This document shows positions 29,383 through 38,351 of a DNA stretch of 64,000 nucleotides, in pieces. Both the position numbers and the translations under genes were made by a program. The first letter of the stretch is position 1, and every line of letters begins with the position of its first letter. The notes below the pieces were generated by a model, which worked only from the letters and a program-made list of their open reading frames with translations, ran no database searches and had not been told where the DNA came from. Source of the stretch: Halomonas sp. ALS9 (lineage in GTDB: Bacteria > Pseudomonadota > Gammaproteobacteria > Pseudomonadales > Halomonadaceae); assembly GCF_001651035.1 (NCBI RefSeq), contig NZ_LXRG01000098.1:1-64000 (forward strand), in the 5' to 3' direction.

Positions 29383-30159
29383 ATGAAAGTCGCAATTTTC
29401 GCGGGAGGGTTTGGAACGCGCTTAAGTGAAGAAACTGCGATTCGCCCCAAGCCTATGGTAGAAGTGGGTGGTAGGCCGATTCTTTGGCACATCATGAAGA
29501 TGTACGCCCATCACGGTTTAAAGGAATTTATCGTTCTAGGTGGCTATAAGGTGGAGTACATCCGCGACTATTTCCTCAATTATCGCGGCAATCGAATTGA
29601 TTACACCATTGACCTGAAGACAGGCAACGTCGACTGGCTTCAGAGTGTCAATGATGACTGGAAAATTACCGTGCTGGATACCGGTGCCGATGCCATGACC
29701 GGAGGACGGCTCAAGAAGGCCATGTCCTACCTGGCAGACGAGCCTTTCTGTTTGACCTATGGCGATGGGTTAAGTGATCTGAATATTAATGCGCTGATCG
29801 ACTCACATCTGGCATCGAACAATTGGTGCACCCTGACAGCAGTAACGCAGCCTGGCCGCTATGGTGCGCTACGTTTGAAAGAGGGTAATAGCCAGGTAGA
29901 GGGCTTTCGTGAAAAGGGTGAAATAGACGGGGGGTTGATCAATGGCGGCTTCTTTGTCTGTCATCCGGAAGTGTTCGAGATGATCGACGATAGTCAGACC
30001 GTATGGGAAAACGAGCCCATGAACCGAATGATTGAACTGGGGAAATTGGGCTACTTCCATCATAACGGTTACTGGCAAAGCATGGATACGCTGAGAGACC
30101 GAATGGTGCTCGAAACCGCCTGGGCACAAGGCGCCCCCTGGAAGCTCTGGAAGGAATGA
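29383..30159 (+). CDS. rfbF: Glucose-1-phosphate cytidylyltransferase
   Basis: 258 residues from ATG 29383, GGAGG upstream. The nucleotidyltransferase signature MKVAIFAGGFGTRLSEET is N-terminal, with the sugar-phosphate region RPKPMVEVGGRPILWHIM and the metal-binding LTYGDGLSDL near residue 127. The pattern is that of RfbF/DdhA enzymes, which form CDP-glucose from CTP and glucose 1-phosphate. It implies CDP-sugar chemistry for the cassette. The usual partner, CDP-glucose 4,6-dehydratase, is not in the window. Confidence 0.9.
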   Translation: MKVAIFAGGFGTRLSEETAIRPKPMVEVGGRPILWHIMKMYAHHGLKEFIVLGGYKVEYIRDYFLNYRGNRIDYTIDLKTGNVDWLQSVNDDWKITVLDTGADAMTGGRLKKAMSYLADEPFCLTYGDGLSDLNINALIDSHLASNNWCTLTAVTQPGRYGALRLKEGNSQVEGFREKGEIDGGLINGGFFVCHPEVFEMIDDSQTVWENEPMNRMIELGKLGYFHHNGYWQSMDTLRDRMVLETAWAQGAPWKLWKE

Positions 30160-30166
30160 ACCAACG

Positions 30167-31513
30167 ATGATTATTGTTGATACCGCGCTTGCCAAACGCG
30201 AGGCGCAAGGTAATCCCATTCGAGTGGGGATGGTCGGGGCAGGGTTTCAAGCTAGCGGTATCGCTCTGCAGATTATGTCCGCGACACCCGGAATGCGCCT
30301 TTGTGCTATTGCCAACCGCCATCTCGATGCCGCGGTCAATGTCTTCCAGCAAACCGGGATTGAGCCAGCCGCCTGTGAGACTCAGCAGGAACTTGAAGCG
30401 GCAATTGCGGCTGGGCGACCAGCAGTCACCGAGGACGCGGTGGCACTGGCGCGCGCTGAAGGGCTGGATGCGATCATTGAAGTCACCGGCTCGTTGGAGT
30501 TCGCGGCGCATGCTGTCCTGGCGGCGTTGGAAAGCGGTAAAGACGTTATCCAAATGAATGCAGAACTCGACGGTACGATTGGCCCTATCTTAAAAGCGAA
30601 AGCCGATGCCGCAGGAGTTGTCTACAGCTTTGCCGATGGCGACCAGCCTGGTGTGCAGATGAATCTCTACCGGTTTGTTGCCGGGCTAGGTATAAAGCCT
30701 GTGCTGTGTGGCAACATTAAAGGTTTGCATGACCCCTATCGTAACCCTGCTACGCAGGAGAGTTTTGCCAAGCGCTGGGGGCAAAAACCGGCAATGGTGG
30801 CCTCTTTTGCGGATGGCACCAAAATATCGTTCGAGCAGGCGATCGTTGCCAATGGAACCGGGATGCAAGTGGCACAGCGGGGCATGCTGGGCCCAGATTT
30901 CTCAGCTGGCGTTGTCGGTGGCCCTTTAGTGCCCATCGAAGAGGCGGTGTCGGCGTTTGATCCCTACCTGAACCCAGCGGGGCCGGGTTTGGTTGATTAT
31001 GTTGTTGGAGCGCGGCCAGGGCCGGGCGTATTTGTGCTGGGAACTATTGATAGTCCACGCCAGCGGCACTATCTCGAACTCTACAAGCTGGGCGAGGGGC
31101 CGTATTACTGCTTCACAACGTCTTATCATCTGTGCCATTTCGAAGTGCCCACGTCCGTTGCCCGCGCCGTGCTGTTCCGTGATCCAGTGTTATCCCCTTT
31201 AGAAGGCCCAAGGGTGGGCGTCATCGCCATAGCCAAAAAAGCGTTGCAGGAGGGCGAAACAATAGAAGAACTCGGTGGCTTCGAAGTCTATGGAGTGGCG
31301 GAAAATATCGAGGTAATACGCAGGGATCGACTGTTACCAATCGGGCTAGCGCTGGGCTGTCGGGTAGTGGGCCATCTGGAAAAGGATGCGGCGCTGACCT
31401 TTGATGATGTGCGACTACCGCCAGGGCGCTTGATCGACCGTCTATATGCTGAACAGGAAGCCATGTTTGCCCTGAAATTGACGTCTGGTGTCGCTGCTAC
31501 TTTCACGGAGTAA
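30167..31513 (+). CDS. NAD(P)-binding oxidoreductase with C-terminal SAF domain
   Basis: 448 residues, starting seven bases after the previous stop. The N-terminal Rossmann fold shows VGMVGAGFQASGIA near residue 19, similar to homoserine-dehydrogenase-like enzymes. A helical catalytic middle part contains YSFADGDQPGVQMNLYRF. The last 100 residues (from about LGCRVVGHLEKDAALTFDDV) resemble a SAF domain, the small fold also found in FlgA and in sugar-acid dehydratases. The reaction is not known to me. In this operon it may oxidise, reduce or deoxygenate a nucleotide-linked or free sugar; inference only. Confidence 0.75.
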   Translation: MIIVDTALAKREAQGNPIRVGMVGAGFQASGIALQIMSATPGMRLCAIANRHLDAAVNVFQQTGIEPAACETQQELEAAIAAGRPAVTEDAVALARAEGLDAIIEVTGSLEFAAHAVLAALESGKDVIQMNAELDGTIGPILKAKADAAGVVYSFADGDQPGVQMNLYRFVAGLGIKPVLCGNIKGLHDPYRNPATQESFAKRWGQKPAMVASFADGTKISFEQAIVANGTGMQVAQRGMLGPDFSAGVVGGPLVPIEEAVSAFDPYLNPAGPGLVDYVVGARPGPGVFVLGTIDSPRQRHYLELYKLGEGPYYCFTTSYHLCHFEVPTSVARAVLFRDPVLSPLEGPRVGVIAIAKKALQEGETIEELGGFEVYGVAENIEVIRRDRLLPIGLALGCRVVGHLEKDAALTFDDVRLPPGRLIDRLYAEQEAMFALKLTSGVAATFTE

Positions 31514-31516
31514 GAC

Positions 31517-32065
31517 ATGCATTTTCATCAAACGAACCTCAAGGATGCCCGCCTGATAGAGCTTGAACCACATGGTGATGAGCGCGGTTTTTTTGCCCGC
31601 ACCATGTGCCGTGCGGAGTTTGAGCGCCATGGCTTGCTAAGTGACTTTGTCCAGCAGAACACCTCTTTCTCGGCTCAGCGAGGCACGCTAAGAGGGCTGC
31701 ATTATCAGCGCCAGCCCCACGCCGAAGCTAAACTGGTACGCTGCATTCGAGGCGCGATTGTCGATGTCATCGTGGATATCCGTGAAGAGTCGGAAACCTA
31801 CTTGCACCATCAGTTGTTTGAATTATCTGATGCAAACCGTCACCAGCTCTATGTACCTCCAGGCTTTGCGCACTCCTTTCTGACGCTGACCGACGATGTT
31901 GAAGTCAGCTATCTTGTCTCGGCGGCTTATCACCCCAAGGCTGAAAGTGGCTTGCGTTACAACGATGAACGCCTCGCCATCGAGTGGCCGATTCCGCCGA
32001 CGGTGGTATCTGAAAAAGACGCTAACTGGCCCTTAATCAGTGACCGAGACGAAGCGCTTTTTTAA
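31517..32065 (+). CDS. RmlC-like dTDP-4-dehydrorhamnose 3,5-epimerase family protein
   Basis: 182 residues with the cupin-type RmlC layout: DERGFFARTMCRAEFERHG near residue 20, QNTSFSAQRGTLRGLHYQ with the catalytic His region about residue 63, and YVPPGFAHSFLTL around 111. These enzymes epimerise C3 and/or C5 of 4-keto nucleotide sugars. Its presence implies that a 4-keto intermediate is made by a partner, presumably the SDR at 28267. Starts three bases after the previous stop. Followed by a strong terminator. Confidence 0.88.
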   Translation: MHFHQTNLKDARLIELEPHGDERGFFARTMCRAEFERHGLLSDFVQQNTSFSAQRGTLRGLHYQRQPHAEAKLVRCIRGAIVDVIVDIREESETYLHHQLFELSDANRHQLYVPPGFAHSFLTLTDDVEVSYLVSAAYHPKAESGLRYNDERLAIEWPIPPTVVSEKDANWPLISDRDEALF

Positions 32066-32101
32066 CTGTTAGCGACGCCAGTTGTATGCAAACGCACTAA
32101 A

Positions 32102-32129
32102 AAAGGGGCAGCGTGATCGCTGCCCCTTT
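32102..32129. terminator. Shared bidirectional terminator
   Basis: AAAGGGGCAGCG/CGCTGCCCCTTT, a 12-bp perfect stem with a TGAT loop, between the convergent sugar cassette and rnb. Confidence 0.85.
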
Positions 32130-32156
32130 CGGTAATGCATGGCTAGTGACGCCCCA

Positions 32157-34097
32157 TCAATCAGCGGGCTTTGCCACCAGCGAACGGGTCTCTTCGCGTG
32201 CTTCAGTGAGCACTACGCGTAGCGGATCGCCAAGCTTGTAACGCTCTTCGCCTTCGATCTGGATACGCCCCTCTTTATCGTCAATGACCACTTTGCTGCG
32301 GTCACTGTGCATCAAGGGGGCAGGCACAAACGCTGTCGCGCCATTTTCCAGCAGACGAACGCGCATACCGCCACGGTTGATGGCCATGATTTCGGCCTCA
32401 AAGGTGTCCTGGTTCTGCGCGGAGGGCGTTAGGTAACGCACGTAGAGCCAATCTTTCACATCGCGCTCGGCCATACGGTTCAAGCGGCGACGCTCGGTCA
32501 GCTGTTCGGTCAGCTGCTGGGTGGCTTCAGCAGGTGCCTGCTCGCCTTTCAGCACGCGCTTGATCAAGCGGTGATTGACCATATCGCCATACTTACGAAT
32601 CGGCGACGTCCAGGTGGCGTAGGCAGCCAGGCCAAGGCCAAAGTGCGGGCCGGGCTGGGCCGACATACTGGTGAAGCCCTGGAAACGGCGCAGGCGCGCA
32701 TCCAGCCAAGCATCATCGCGGCTTTCCAGCGCACGCTTAAGCTCGGTGTAGCGGGCAAGCTCGGTCAATGCTTCGCGCTCGACCACGATCTCCTGACCTG
32801 CCAGGAACTCTTGCGCCGCTTCGGCTTTCTCCGGCTCAAAGGCGCGGTGCACGTTAAAGATACCGTGGCCGATATGCTGGGCCAGGAAATCCGCGCAGCA
32901 GGCGTTGGCCACAATCATTGACTCTTCGATCATGCGGTTGGCAATGCGGCGCTCTTCGGTGCGCACCGCCAACACGTTACCGGCGGGATCAAGGTCAAAC
33001 ACGTAGTCGGGGCGGTCTTTAAACACCAGCGCGTGTTCGTTACGCCAAGCGGTACGCGCTTCGGTCAAATCACGCAGCGCGGTGAGCTGCTCGGCGATTT
33101 CTTCTGCGGGCGCCCAGTCGCCCTGACCTTCGATCCAGTCGGAGACGCTATCGTAGGCAAGTTTGGCGTGGGATTTTACGTTGGCGGCAAAAAAGCGGTA
33201 CTCGCCCATGCTGCCGTCGGCATTGATATCCAGCGTGCAGGCCAGCGCGGGGCGATCCTTGCCTTCCCACAACGAACAGAGATCATCTGCTAACTGCTCG
33301 GGCAGCATAGTAACGTTCTGGCCGGGTAGATAAACAGTAAAGGCGCGGGTGCGGGCTTCTAAATCAGCCGCATGGCCTTCGGCCACGTAAGCCGTGGGGT
33401 CAGCAATCGCTACGCTCAACCGCCAGCCACCTTCAGCGCGAGTAGCGACGTGCAGGGCGTCATCCATATCGCGGGTCTTCTCACCATCGATGGTGAAGAA
33501 GGGCGTGGCGGTTAAATCTTCCCGCGTCAGGCCTTCATCCATCAGCGGCCAGTCGGTGCCCGCATCGGGGCACTCTTGCTCCAGCGCATGACGTGCAAGC
33601 GTGACGCGCCATGGCACTGCCGGATCATCGCTTTTAGCGACCAGCTCATCAATCTGGGCAAAGAAAGCGCGGTCATCGGCTTTTAGCGGATGGCGTACCA
33701 GACGCGCAACGACCCAATCACCGTCAGCAATGCTGTCTTCATCAAGGCTGTTCTTAATTCGCGCCTTGATCACATTTTTAATCGACGGATGGTCGGGCAC
33801 GACCGAAAGGCGACCTTCGCGCTTCTGCACGCGGGAAACAAACCGATCAAGACCCGCTTCGATCAGCTTTTCCGGCTCAATGGATTTTTTGTCACCGTTC
33901 TCGTGAATCACGCCTTCCACGCGATCACCGTGAATCACCTGCTTCATAGCGGGTGGCGGCACGAAATAGGACTCACCGTCGTCGGTTTCGAGAAAACCGA
34001 AACCTTTGTCGGTGGCTTTGATCACCCCTTCAGCACGGGGGGTGGTTTGACGAATCTGTTGCTTGAGCTGGGCAAGCATGGAGTTATTCTGAAGCAT
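32157..34097 (-). CDS. rnb: Exoribonuclease II
   Basis: 646 residues, nearly the length of Escherichia RNase II (644). Starts MLQNNSMLAQLKQQIRQ, aligning with the known N-terminus. N-terminal cold-shock OB domains (GFGFLETDDGESYFVPPP), the RNB catalytic core with the metal-binding DGEKTRDMDDALHV, then the S1 domain at the C-terminus (INRGGMRVRLLENGA). It degrades single-stranded RNA 3' to 5', releasing nucleoside monophosphates. Stands alone in its transcription unit. Confidence 0.93.
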   Translation of the reverse strand: MLQNNSMLAQLKQQIRQTTPRAEGVIKATDKGFGFLETDDGESYFVPPPAMKQVIHGDRVEGVIHENGDKKSIEPEKLIEAGLDRFVSRVQKREGRLSVVPDHPSIKNVIKARIKNSLDEDSIADGDWVVARLVRHPLKADDRAFFAQIDELVAKSDDPAVPWRVTLARHALEQECPDAGTDWPLMDEGLTREDLTATPFFTIDGEKTRDMDDALHVATRAEGGWRLSVAIADPTAYVAEGHAADLEARTRAFTVYLPGQNVTMLPEQLADDLCSLWEGKDRPALACTLDINADGSMGEYRFFAANVKSHAKLAYDSVSDWIEGQGDWAPAEEIAEQLTALRDLTEARTAWRNEHALVFKDRPDYVFDLDPAGNVLAVRTEERRIANRMIEESMIVANACCADFLAQHIGHGIFNVHRAFEPEKAEAAQEFLAGQEIVVEREALTELARYTELKRALESRDDAWLDARLRRFQGFTSMSAQPGPHFGLGLAAYATWTSPIRKYGDMVNHRLIKRVLKGEQAPAEATQQLTEQLTERRRLNRMAERDVKDWLYVRYLTPSAQNQDTFEAEIMAINRGGMRVRLLENGATAFVPAPLMHSDRSKVVIDDKEGRIQIEGEERYKLGDPLRVVLTEAREETRSLVAKPAD

Positions 34098-34270
34098 GAG
34101 CTCAATCAGTTGGCGAGAGTTAGGGTGCCACTATACGGATTCACAAGGGCTGCGCCAATTGTCGCTATGTGAAGTTGGCCCTGATATTGGCTTTGGTAAC
34201 GGCGCGTCAAAGGCTTACATACGCTCAAAGTAATCGGTTAAGCTAAACTTTCATATTCATGGAGCGCGCT

Positions 34271-35068
34271 ATGACACCTCGCCTGATTGTTTCTGACCTC
34301 GATGGCACCCTCTTAGGAAGCGACCACTCCCTACACGAAAACACCGTCGAGGTGCTAAGGGCATTGGTGGAGCAGGGGCATCATGTCGCGCTTGCCTCGG
34401 GCCGTCACTACCACGATATGAAGGTGTTTCGTGATCAGTTGGCTATTCCGCTGCACTTGATCAGCACTAACGGCGCCTATGTTCATGATCCTGAAGATAC
34501 CTTGCTGGCGGCGAATCACCTTGCGCCTGAGCATGCCAAGACGCTGATCGGTCTGCCGCGTCCGCCCCAGGTGCGGTTGAATCTCTACCGCGAGAGCGGC
34601 TGGCATATTGATGCAGAGGCTCCATACCTATTATCGCTCCACGCCACTACCGGCTTTGGCTATCAAGTCGTGCCCCCTAATCAGATGGACACTAACGGCG
34701 TGGGCAAAGTGCTTTATCTGGGCGATCCAAAGGCGCTAAAAAAACTGGAAGGAGAGGCCCAGGCGGCCCATGGCGATGCGCTGCATATCACCTACTCCAC
34801 GATCGATTCACTGGAAATTATGGCGGGCGGGGTCAATAAAGGCGTGGCGCTGTCATCACTGTTGGAACGGTTGGGCTTAACGCCTGCAGAGTGTTTAGCG
34901 TTTGGTGACAATCTTAACGATACCGAAATGCTCGATTTAGCAGGGGAGGCCCAGGTAATGTCCAACGCCCACCCTGATCTGTTTGACCGTGTCACCGGTG
35001 CCGAACGCATCGGCCATCACGGCGAAGCCGCCGTTGCGCAGTGGCTGAAACAGCGGTTTGGGTTGTAG
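34271..35068 (+). CDS. Cof-type HAD hydrolase (sugar/nucleotide phosphatase)
   Basis: 265 residues; ATG 34271 is chosen for the GGAG seven bases upstream. HAD motif I is VSDLDGTLLG with nucleophile Asp9 and acid/base Asp11. The type IIB cap follows, and motif IV is FGDNLNDTEML near residue 218. Cof-family enzymes dephosphorylate sugar phosphates, pyridoxal phosphate or nucleotides with Mg2+. The exact substrate cannot be told, though sugar-phosphate work is plausible given neighbours in this window. Confidence 0.88.
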   Translation: MTPRLIVSDLDGTLLGSDHSLHENTVEVLRALVEQGHHVALASGRHYHDMKVFRDQLAIPLHLISTNGAYVHDPEDTLLAANHLAPEHAKTLIGLPRPPQVRLNLYRESGWHIDAEAPYLLSLHATTGFGYQVVPPNQMDTNGVGKVLYLGDPKALKKLEGEAQAAHGDALHITYSTIDSLEIMAGGVNKGVALSSLLERLGLTPAECLAFGDNLNDTEMLDLAGEAQVMSNAHPDLFDRVTGAERIGHHGEAAVAQWLKQRFGL

Positions 35069-35091
35069 AGACTCGTATTCTTTAGGTCTCT

Positions 35092-35397
35092 TTGCTTAAT
35101 CACTTGCAGCGGCTTGGGGCTGAGGTCAATCTGAGCCAGTTCAACAGTTTGGTGGAGGACAAAGATATGTTGGCAGAGAACTTAGAGAACTTGGTAAAAA
35201 AAGAGCGTTTGGAAGGGCGTCAAGAAGGCCGACAAGAAGAAGCCCAGCGTATCCTGCGCAAGCAACTCGGCCTCAAATTTGGCGAGCTGCCTGTTTGGGC
35301 GGAACAGCGCTTGGGGCAGGCAACGCCTGAGCAGTTGGGGGAGTGGTCGGCTGCCATCTTGACCGCCAACTCCCTTGATGAGCTGTTCAAAGACTAA
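35092..35397 (+). pseudogene. C-terminal remnant of an Rpn-family (DUF4351) nuclease
   Basis: About 100 codons. The segment RLEGRQEGRQEEAQRILRKQ followed by FGELPVWAEQRLGQA and a short helical end is the typical coiled, Arg/Glu-rich tail of Rpn/PDDEXK transposase-like nucleases. The whole N-terminal nuclease domain is absent, and there is no ribosome binding site before the first possible start (TTG 35092; ATG 35167 internal). I read it as a decayed fragment. A free-standing small protein cannot be excluded. Confidence 0.6.
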
Positions 35398-35406
35398 CGT
35401 TACGCT

Positions 35407-36336
35407 TTACTTATTCGCTGACGGTTTCAACCAATCAAACAATTTCGTTAAAAAACTGCGCTCGGAAGGTTTTTCATCGTTCTTGCCAATAAAAGCTTCT
35501 AACAGGCTTAAGTTAAGCCGTTGAGGTAAGTCTTTGGCATCGGCCATGAGTGCTTCGCGTGAAGTGTCCTCCTCAGCGCTGGAAGTGTCTCGGGGAATAT
35601 TGAGCGTCACCTCATCCGCCGTATGCATGATGTATTTGTTTTCGTTATAAGCAAAGGTGGAGAACTTCGGGTCGAGCGGAGAGGTGTCGTTGTCATTGGT
35701 TGAAAATCTAGAAACCATCTGCTCAAGAAACTCAAAATTGCTGCTGCGACCAATACTGTAACCAGGGTCTAGGATATAACTCAGGAAACCTTTGTCTATC
35801 CGCGTGGAGCTAATAGCATCGCTGTTCTGAATACGTTCAGCCGTAGCAGCGTCTGCATCAGTAAAACTGACCGTGGTTAAACGTCCCTCACTATCGTATT
35901 GATGACCGTCATTAAAGTTGCCCATCATACTGCCATTATCATGCTGTCGATATGAACCAAGATCCCCTGCTAGCATGCTGACGTACTTTAAATCTGCCCC
36001 TTGTTCCTGCGCTAACTCATACATATCTGCTAGCAGATTTCGATCCTCATGGGTCAAAAAGTGTTGAGGTGAAACCCCCAGATAATCCCCATTAGTGCGA
36101 ACGCTTGGCAACACTGGCGGCTCTTTGGCACCAGAGCCAAACAGTTTAGCAATCATAAGAGCACGACCACTTATTGACACCGTGCTACTTGCTTGAGCTT
36201 GCTTATCGTTAATGACGTTAGTGTTTTTATTTTCAGTGAAGCTGGCTTTTTTGCCAGCTTCATATGTTTTAGGCGTCATTGTGGAACTGTCGAGATACCT
36301 ACTCCCTACACTATTTACTGAGCTATGGATTTCCAT
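35407..36336 (-). CDS. Unrecognised 309-residue protein near exporter genes
   Basis: Starts MEIHSSVNSVGSRY with GGAGAGGAC before the ATG. No signal peptide and no membrane helix. The first 60 residues are Ser/Thr/Asn-rich and probably disordered, ending in STVSISGRALMIAKLFG. The rest is mixed alpha/beta, acidic, with a helical C-terminus. I dimly associate this layout with uncharacterised Pseudomonas proteins, but cannot name a family. It lies 11 bases after a small secreted-protein gene, so the two may be co-transcribed. Confidence 0.6.
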   Translation of the reverse strand: MEIHSSVNSVGSRYLDSSTMTPKTYEAGKKASFTENKNTNVINDKQAQASSTVSISGRALMIAKLFGSGAKEPPVLPSVRTNGDYLGVSPQHFLTHEDRNLLADMYELAQEQGADLKYVSMLAGDLGSYRQHDNGSMMGNFNDGHQYDSEGRLTTVSFTDADAATAERIQNSDAISSTRIDKGFLSYILDPGYSIGRSSNFEFLEQMVSRFSTNDNDTSPLDPKFSTFAYNENKYIMHTADEVTLNIPRDTSSAEEDTSREALMADAKDLPQRLNLSLLEAFIGKNDEKPSERSFLTKLFDWLKPSANK

Positions 36337-36347
36337 GTCCTCTCCAA

Positions 36348-36833
36348 TCAGTAACTAAAATGAAAAACGACCCTATCCTTTCCAGCAGGTGCTACGTGCC
36401 TAGGGAGAACTCCTGTGGCACTTTTTGCTCTATATACAAGTTGAACTTCAGTTCCTTCATTAAACCGCTGGCCACTGAAGTGCGTCGTGCTACCTGAAGA
36501 GTTAGGGGATACCTGTATGCAGCCTACGTGGTTTCTAGAATAAGGCCGGAAATAGCAGAGCTCGACACTCTGCTCAATTGCTTCAGGATACCAAGTAGTT
36601 TGCCACTCTATGGTTGTAACTCTTTTACTCGACAATCCCGAATCTTTTGGAAAGTCGTGTCTCGCTGGACGAAGGTGTGATCGAGTTACTCCTCCAATAC
36701 CTTCACCACCAAGCACTAGCATCCGGCCTGGGGTGCTTTCAGTTGTAATGGAAGCATCAGTAGCGTGAGCATTGACTGAGATACTTGCCCCTACAAATGC
36801 TAACCCTAATAATGCCGATTTAAAAATTTTCAC
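36348..36833 (-). CDS. Small Sec-exported protein with two cysteines
   Basis: 161 residues; start GTG 36833 with AGGGGAAC upstream. The N-terminus MKIFKSALLGLAFVGASISV then NAHA is a signal peptide with likely cleavage after Ala24. The mature part is beta-rich with Cys93 and Cys105, which could form one disulfide in the periplasm, and ends in the strand RVVFHFSY. No family recognised. It resembles the product of 42008-42457 in size, signal peptide, paired cysteines and final aromatic strand, though not enough to claim homology. Confidence 0.65.
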   Translation of the reverse strand: MKIFKSALLGLAFVGASISVNAHATDASITTESTPGRMLVLGGEGIGGVTRSHLRPARHDFPKDSGLSSKRVTTIEWQTTWYPEAIEQSVELCYFRPYSRNHVGCIQVSPNSSGSTTHFSGQRFNEGTEVQLVYRAKSATGVLPRHVAPAGKDRVVFHFSY

Positions 36834-37106
36834 ACCGTTCCCCTAATAAAAATTGCTAGGTTTTCAATTGTATATGATGCTAGTGTATTAAGATAAATTA
36901 ATTATCTTATGTAATGTATCGGCTTCCTGGGAAAAACATTAGCAATAAGTTGTGTTTTTTTGTTTCTTTTAATGGTGTTGTGTCGTAAAAATGTAGCTTT
37001 CACTAATTACAATAAAGCTAACGAGCCTCCGCCAAGCATAAATTGCTGGGGTTCTAGAGGTATACGTAAATATTTAACTACGGTGATTGTTGCTGGAACG
37101 CCCCAT

Positions 37107-38351
37107 TTATAGTCTCACCAGACCTTGCGTTAGACCAAATACCTCAATCCCGCTAGGCGTGCTTTGACCGATCTCCACTCCAAGTCTCTCGGGCTCGTCT
37201 TGAGAAGAGGCTCGGAATTCGATGTAGCTGCCATTTTCGTCCTGACGAATTGCTTCTGGTGGTACGATCATGGCTGCGTCATTCAGGTAGGTATTGATGT
37301 GTAAGTGAGCGCTCATGCCTAGGCGTATATAGCGCTGCTGTTCAAGCGTAAGTGGCGGTACGCTGACATTGATCAGATAGCTGGCGCCATTCTCATAGCC
37401 TTGGGACTCCATACGCTGTACACCGATAAAAGAGAGCTCGCCTTGCAGTTCAAAATCCGGGAAGGCATCTCCAGTAATGGTTACTGGCTGTCCCGGCTCA
37501 AGCATATTGATGTCAACTTCTTCGGCCTGAGCAACGACACGAACTCTCTCTGTGCTGGCGAGAGTGAACAGAGGTTGGCCCTGAGTGACATGTGTGCCGT
37601 TCTGCAAAGGCTCGTGTTTTGCCTCTCCATCTTGGCTGGATGGCGATATAACAACCCCTGAAAAGGGGGCATGGAGTGTGCGCTTTTCATACAGGGCTAA
37701 CAAAGCTTCGTGACGCGCTGTGGCGTTCTCCAACTCCATTTCGGCGATGAGCCGGTTTTCGCCTTGCCCTTGAGCAAGAGTGGATGCCAGCTCAGACTCG
37801 GCGGCTTCAAGGTCGAGCTGTTGTATGGTGGCTTGCTGTTCCAGAGACTCCACTTCCATGCGCGGTACTATGCCTTTTTCAAGCAAAGTACGGCTCTCGC
37901 TTAAACGCCGTACAGTGTCGTTGAGATTGAGACGAACGCTGGAGAGCGTCCGCCGCGCTCGCGCGACTTCTTGCCCCTGTTCCCATTTCTGCAAATCATT
38001 GAATGCGCGCTGTGCCTGCAAGCGTTGTGCTAATGCCTCGCGCAACTGGATATCGAGTTGAGTGGTATCCAGCTTTAGTAACATTTCACCTTCTAACATC
38101 TGGCTGCCTTCTGCCACCTTCAGTTCCACCACATCGCCTTCGAAGGGTGCATTTATACTTAGTAACTCGGCAGGCTCTACTCGCCCCACCAGACCTATTT
38201 TTTGAACGTATGACTGCGGTACTACTGGCCACCAATCAGCCTGCTCTTGCGCCATAGATGGGGCGCTGTCCTCTCTTAGCCAATATAGAGACGCTAGTGC
38301 CACAGCAAGCACCAGCAATAATATTTTCTTCCAGATGTGATTAGCCATCAT
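37107..38351 (-). CDS. HlyD/MacA-like periplasmic adaptor (membrane fusion) protein
   Basis: 414 residues from ATG 38351 (ATG 38348 equally possible), overlapping the upstream outer-membrane gene by 11 bases. A single N-terminal membrane helix (ILLLVLAVALASLYWL) anchors it. Lipoyl/barrel halves surround a long alpha-hairpin: the biotinyl-lipoyl strand segment APFEGDVVELKVAEGSQ is near residue 69, and the second half begins about LHAPFSGVVISPSSQDGE. The coiled-coil between is rich in Leu, Glu, Arg and Ala. It bridges the inner-membrane ABC part to the TolC-like channel. Last gene of the four-gene exporter operon. Confidence 0.85.
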   Translation of the reverse strand: MMANHIWKKILLLVLAVALASLYWLREDSAPSMAQEQADWWPVVPQSYVQKIGLVGRVEPAELLSINAPFEGDVVELKVAEGSQMLEGEMLLKLDTTQLDIQLREALAQRLQAQRAFNDLQKWEQGQEVARARRTLSSVRLNLNDTVRRLSESRTLLEKGIVPRMEVESLEQQATIQQLDLEAAESELASTLAQGQGENRLIAEMELENATARHEALLALYEKRTLHAPFSGVVISPSSQDGEAKHEPLQNGTHVTQGQPLFTLASTERVRVVAQAEEVDINMLEPGQPVTITGDAFPDFELQGELSFIGVQRMESQGYENGASYLINVSVPPLTLEQQRYIRLGMSAHLHINTYLNDAAMIVPPEAIRQDENGSYIEFRASSQDEPERLGVEIGQSTPSGIEVFGLTQGLVRL

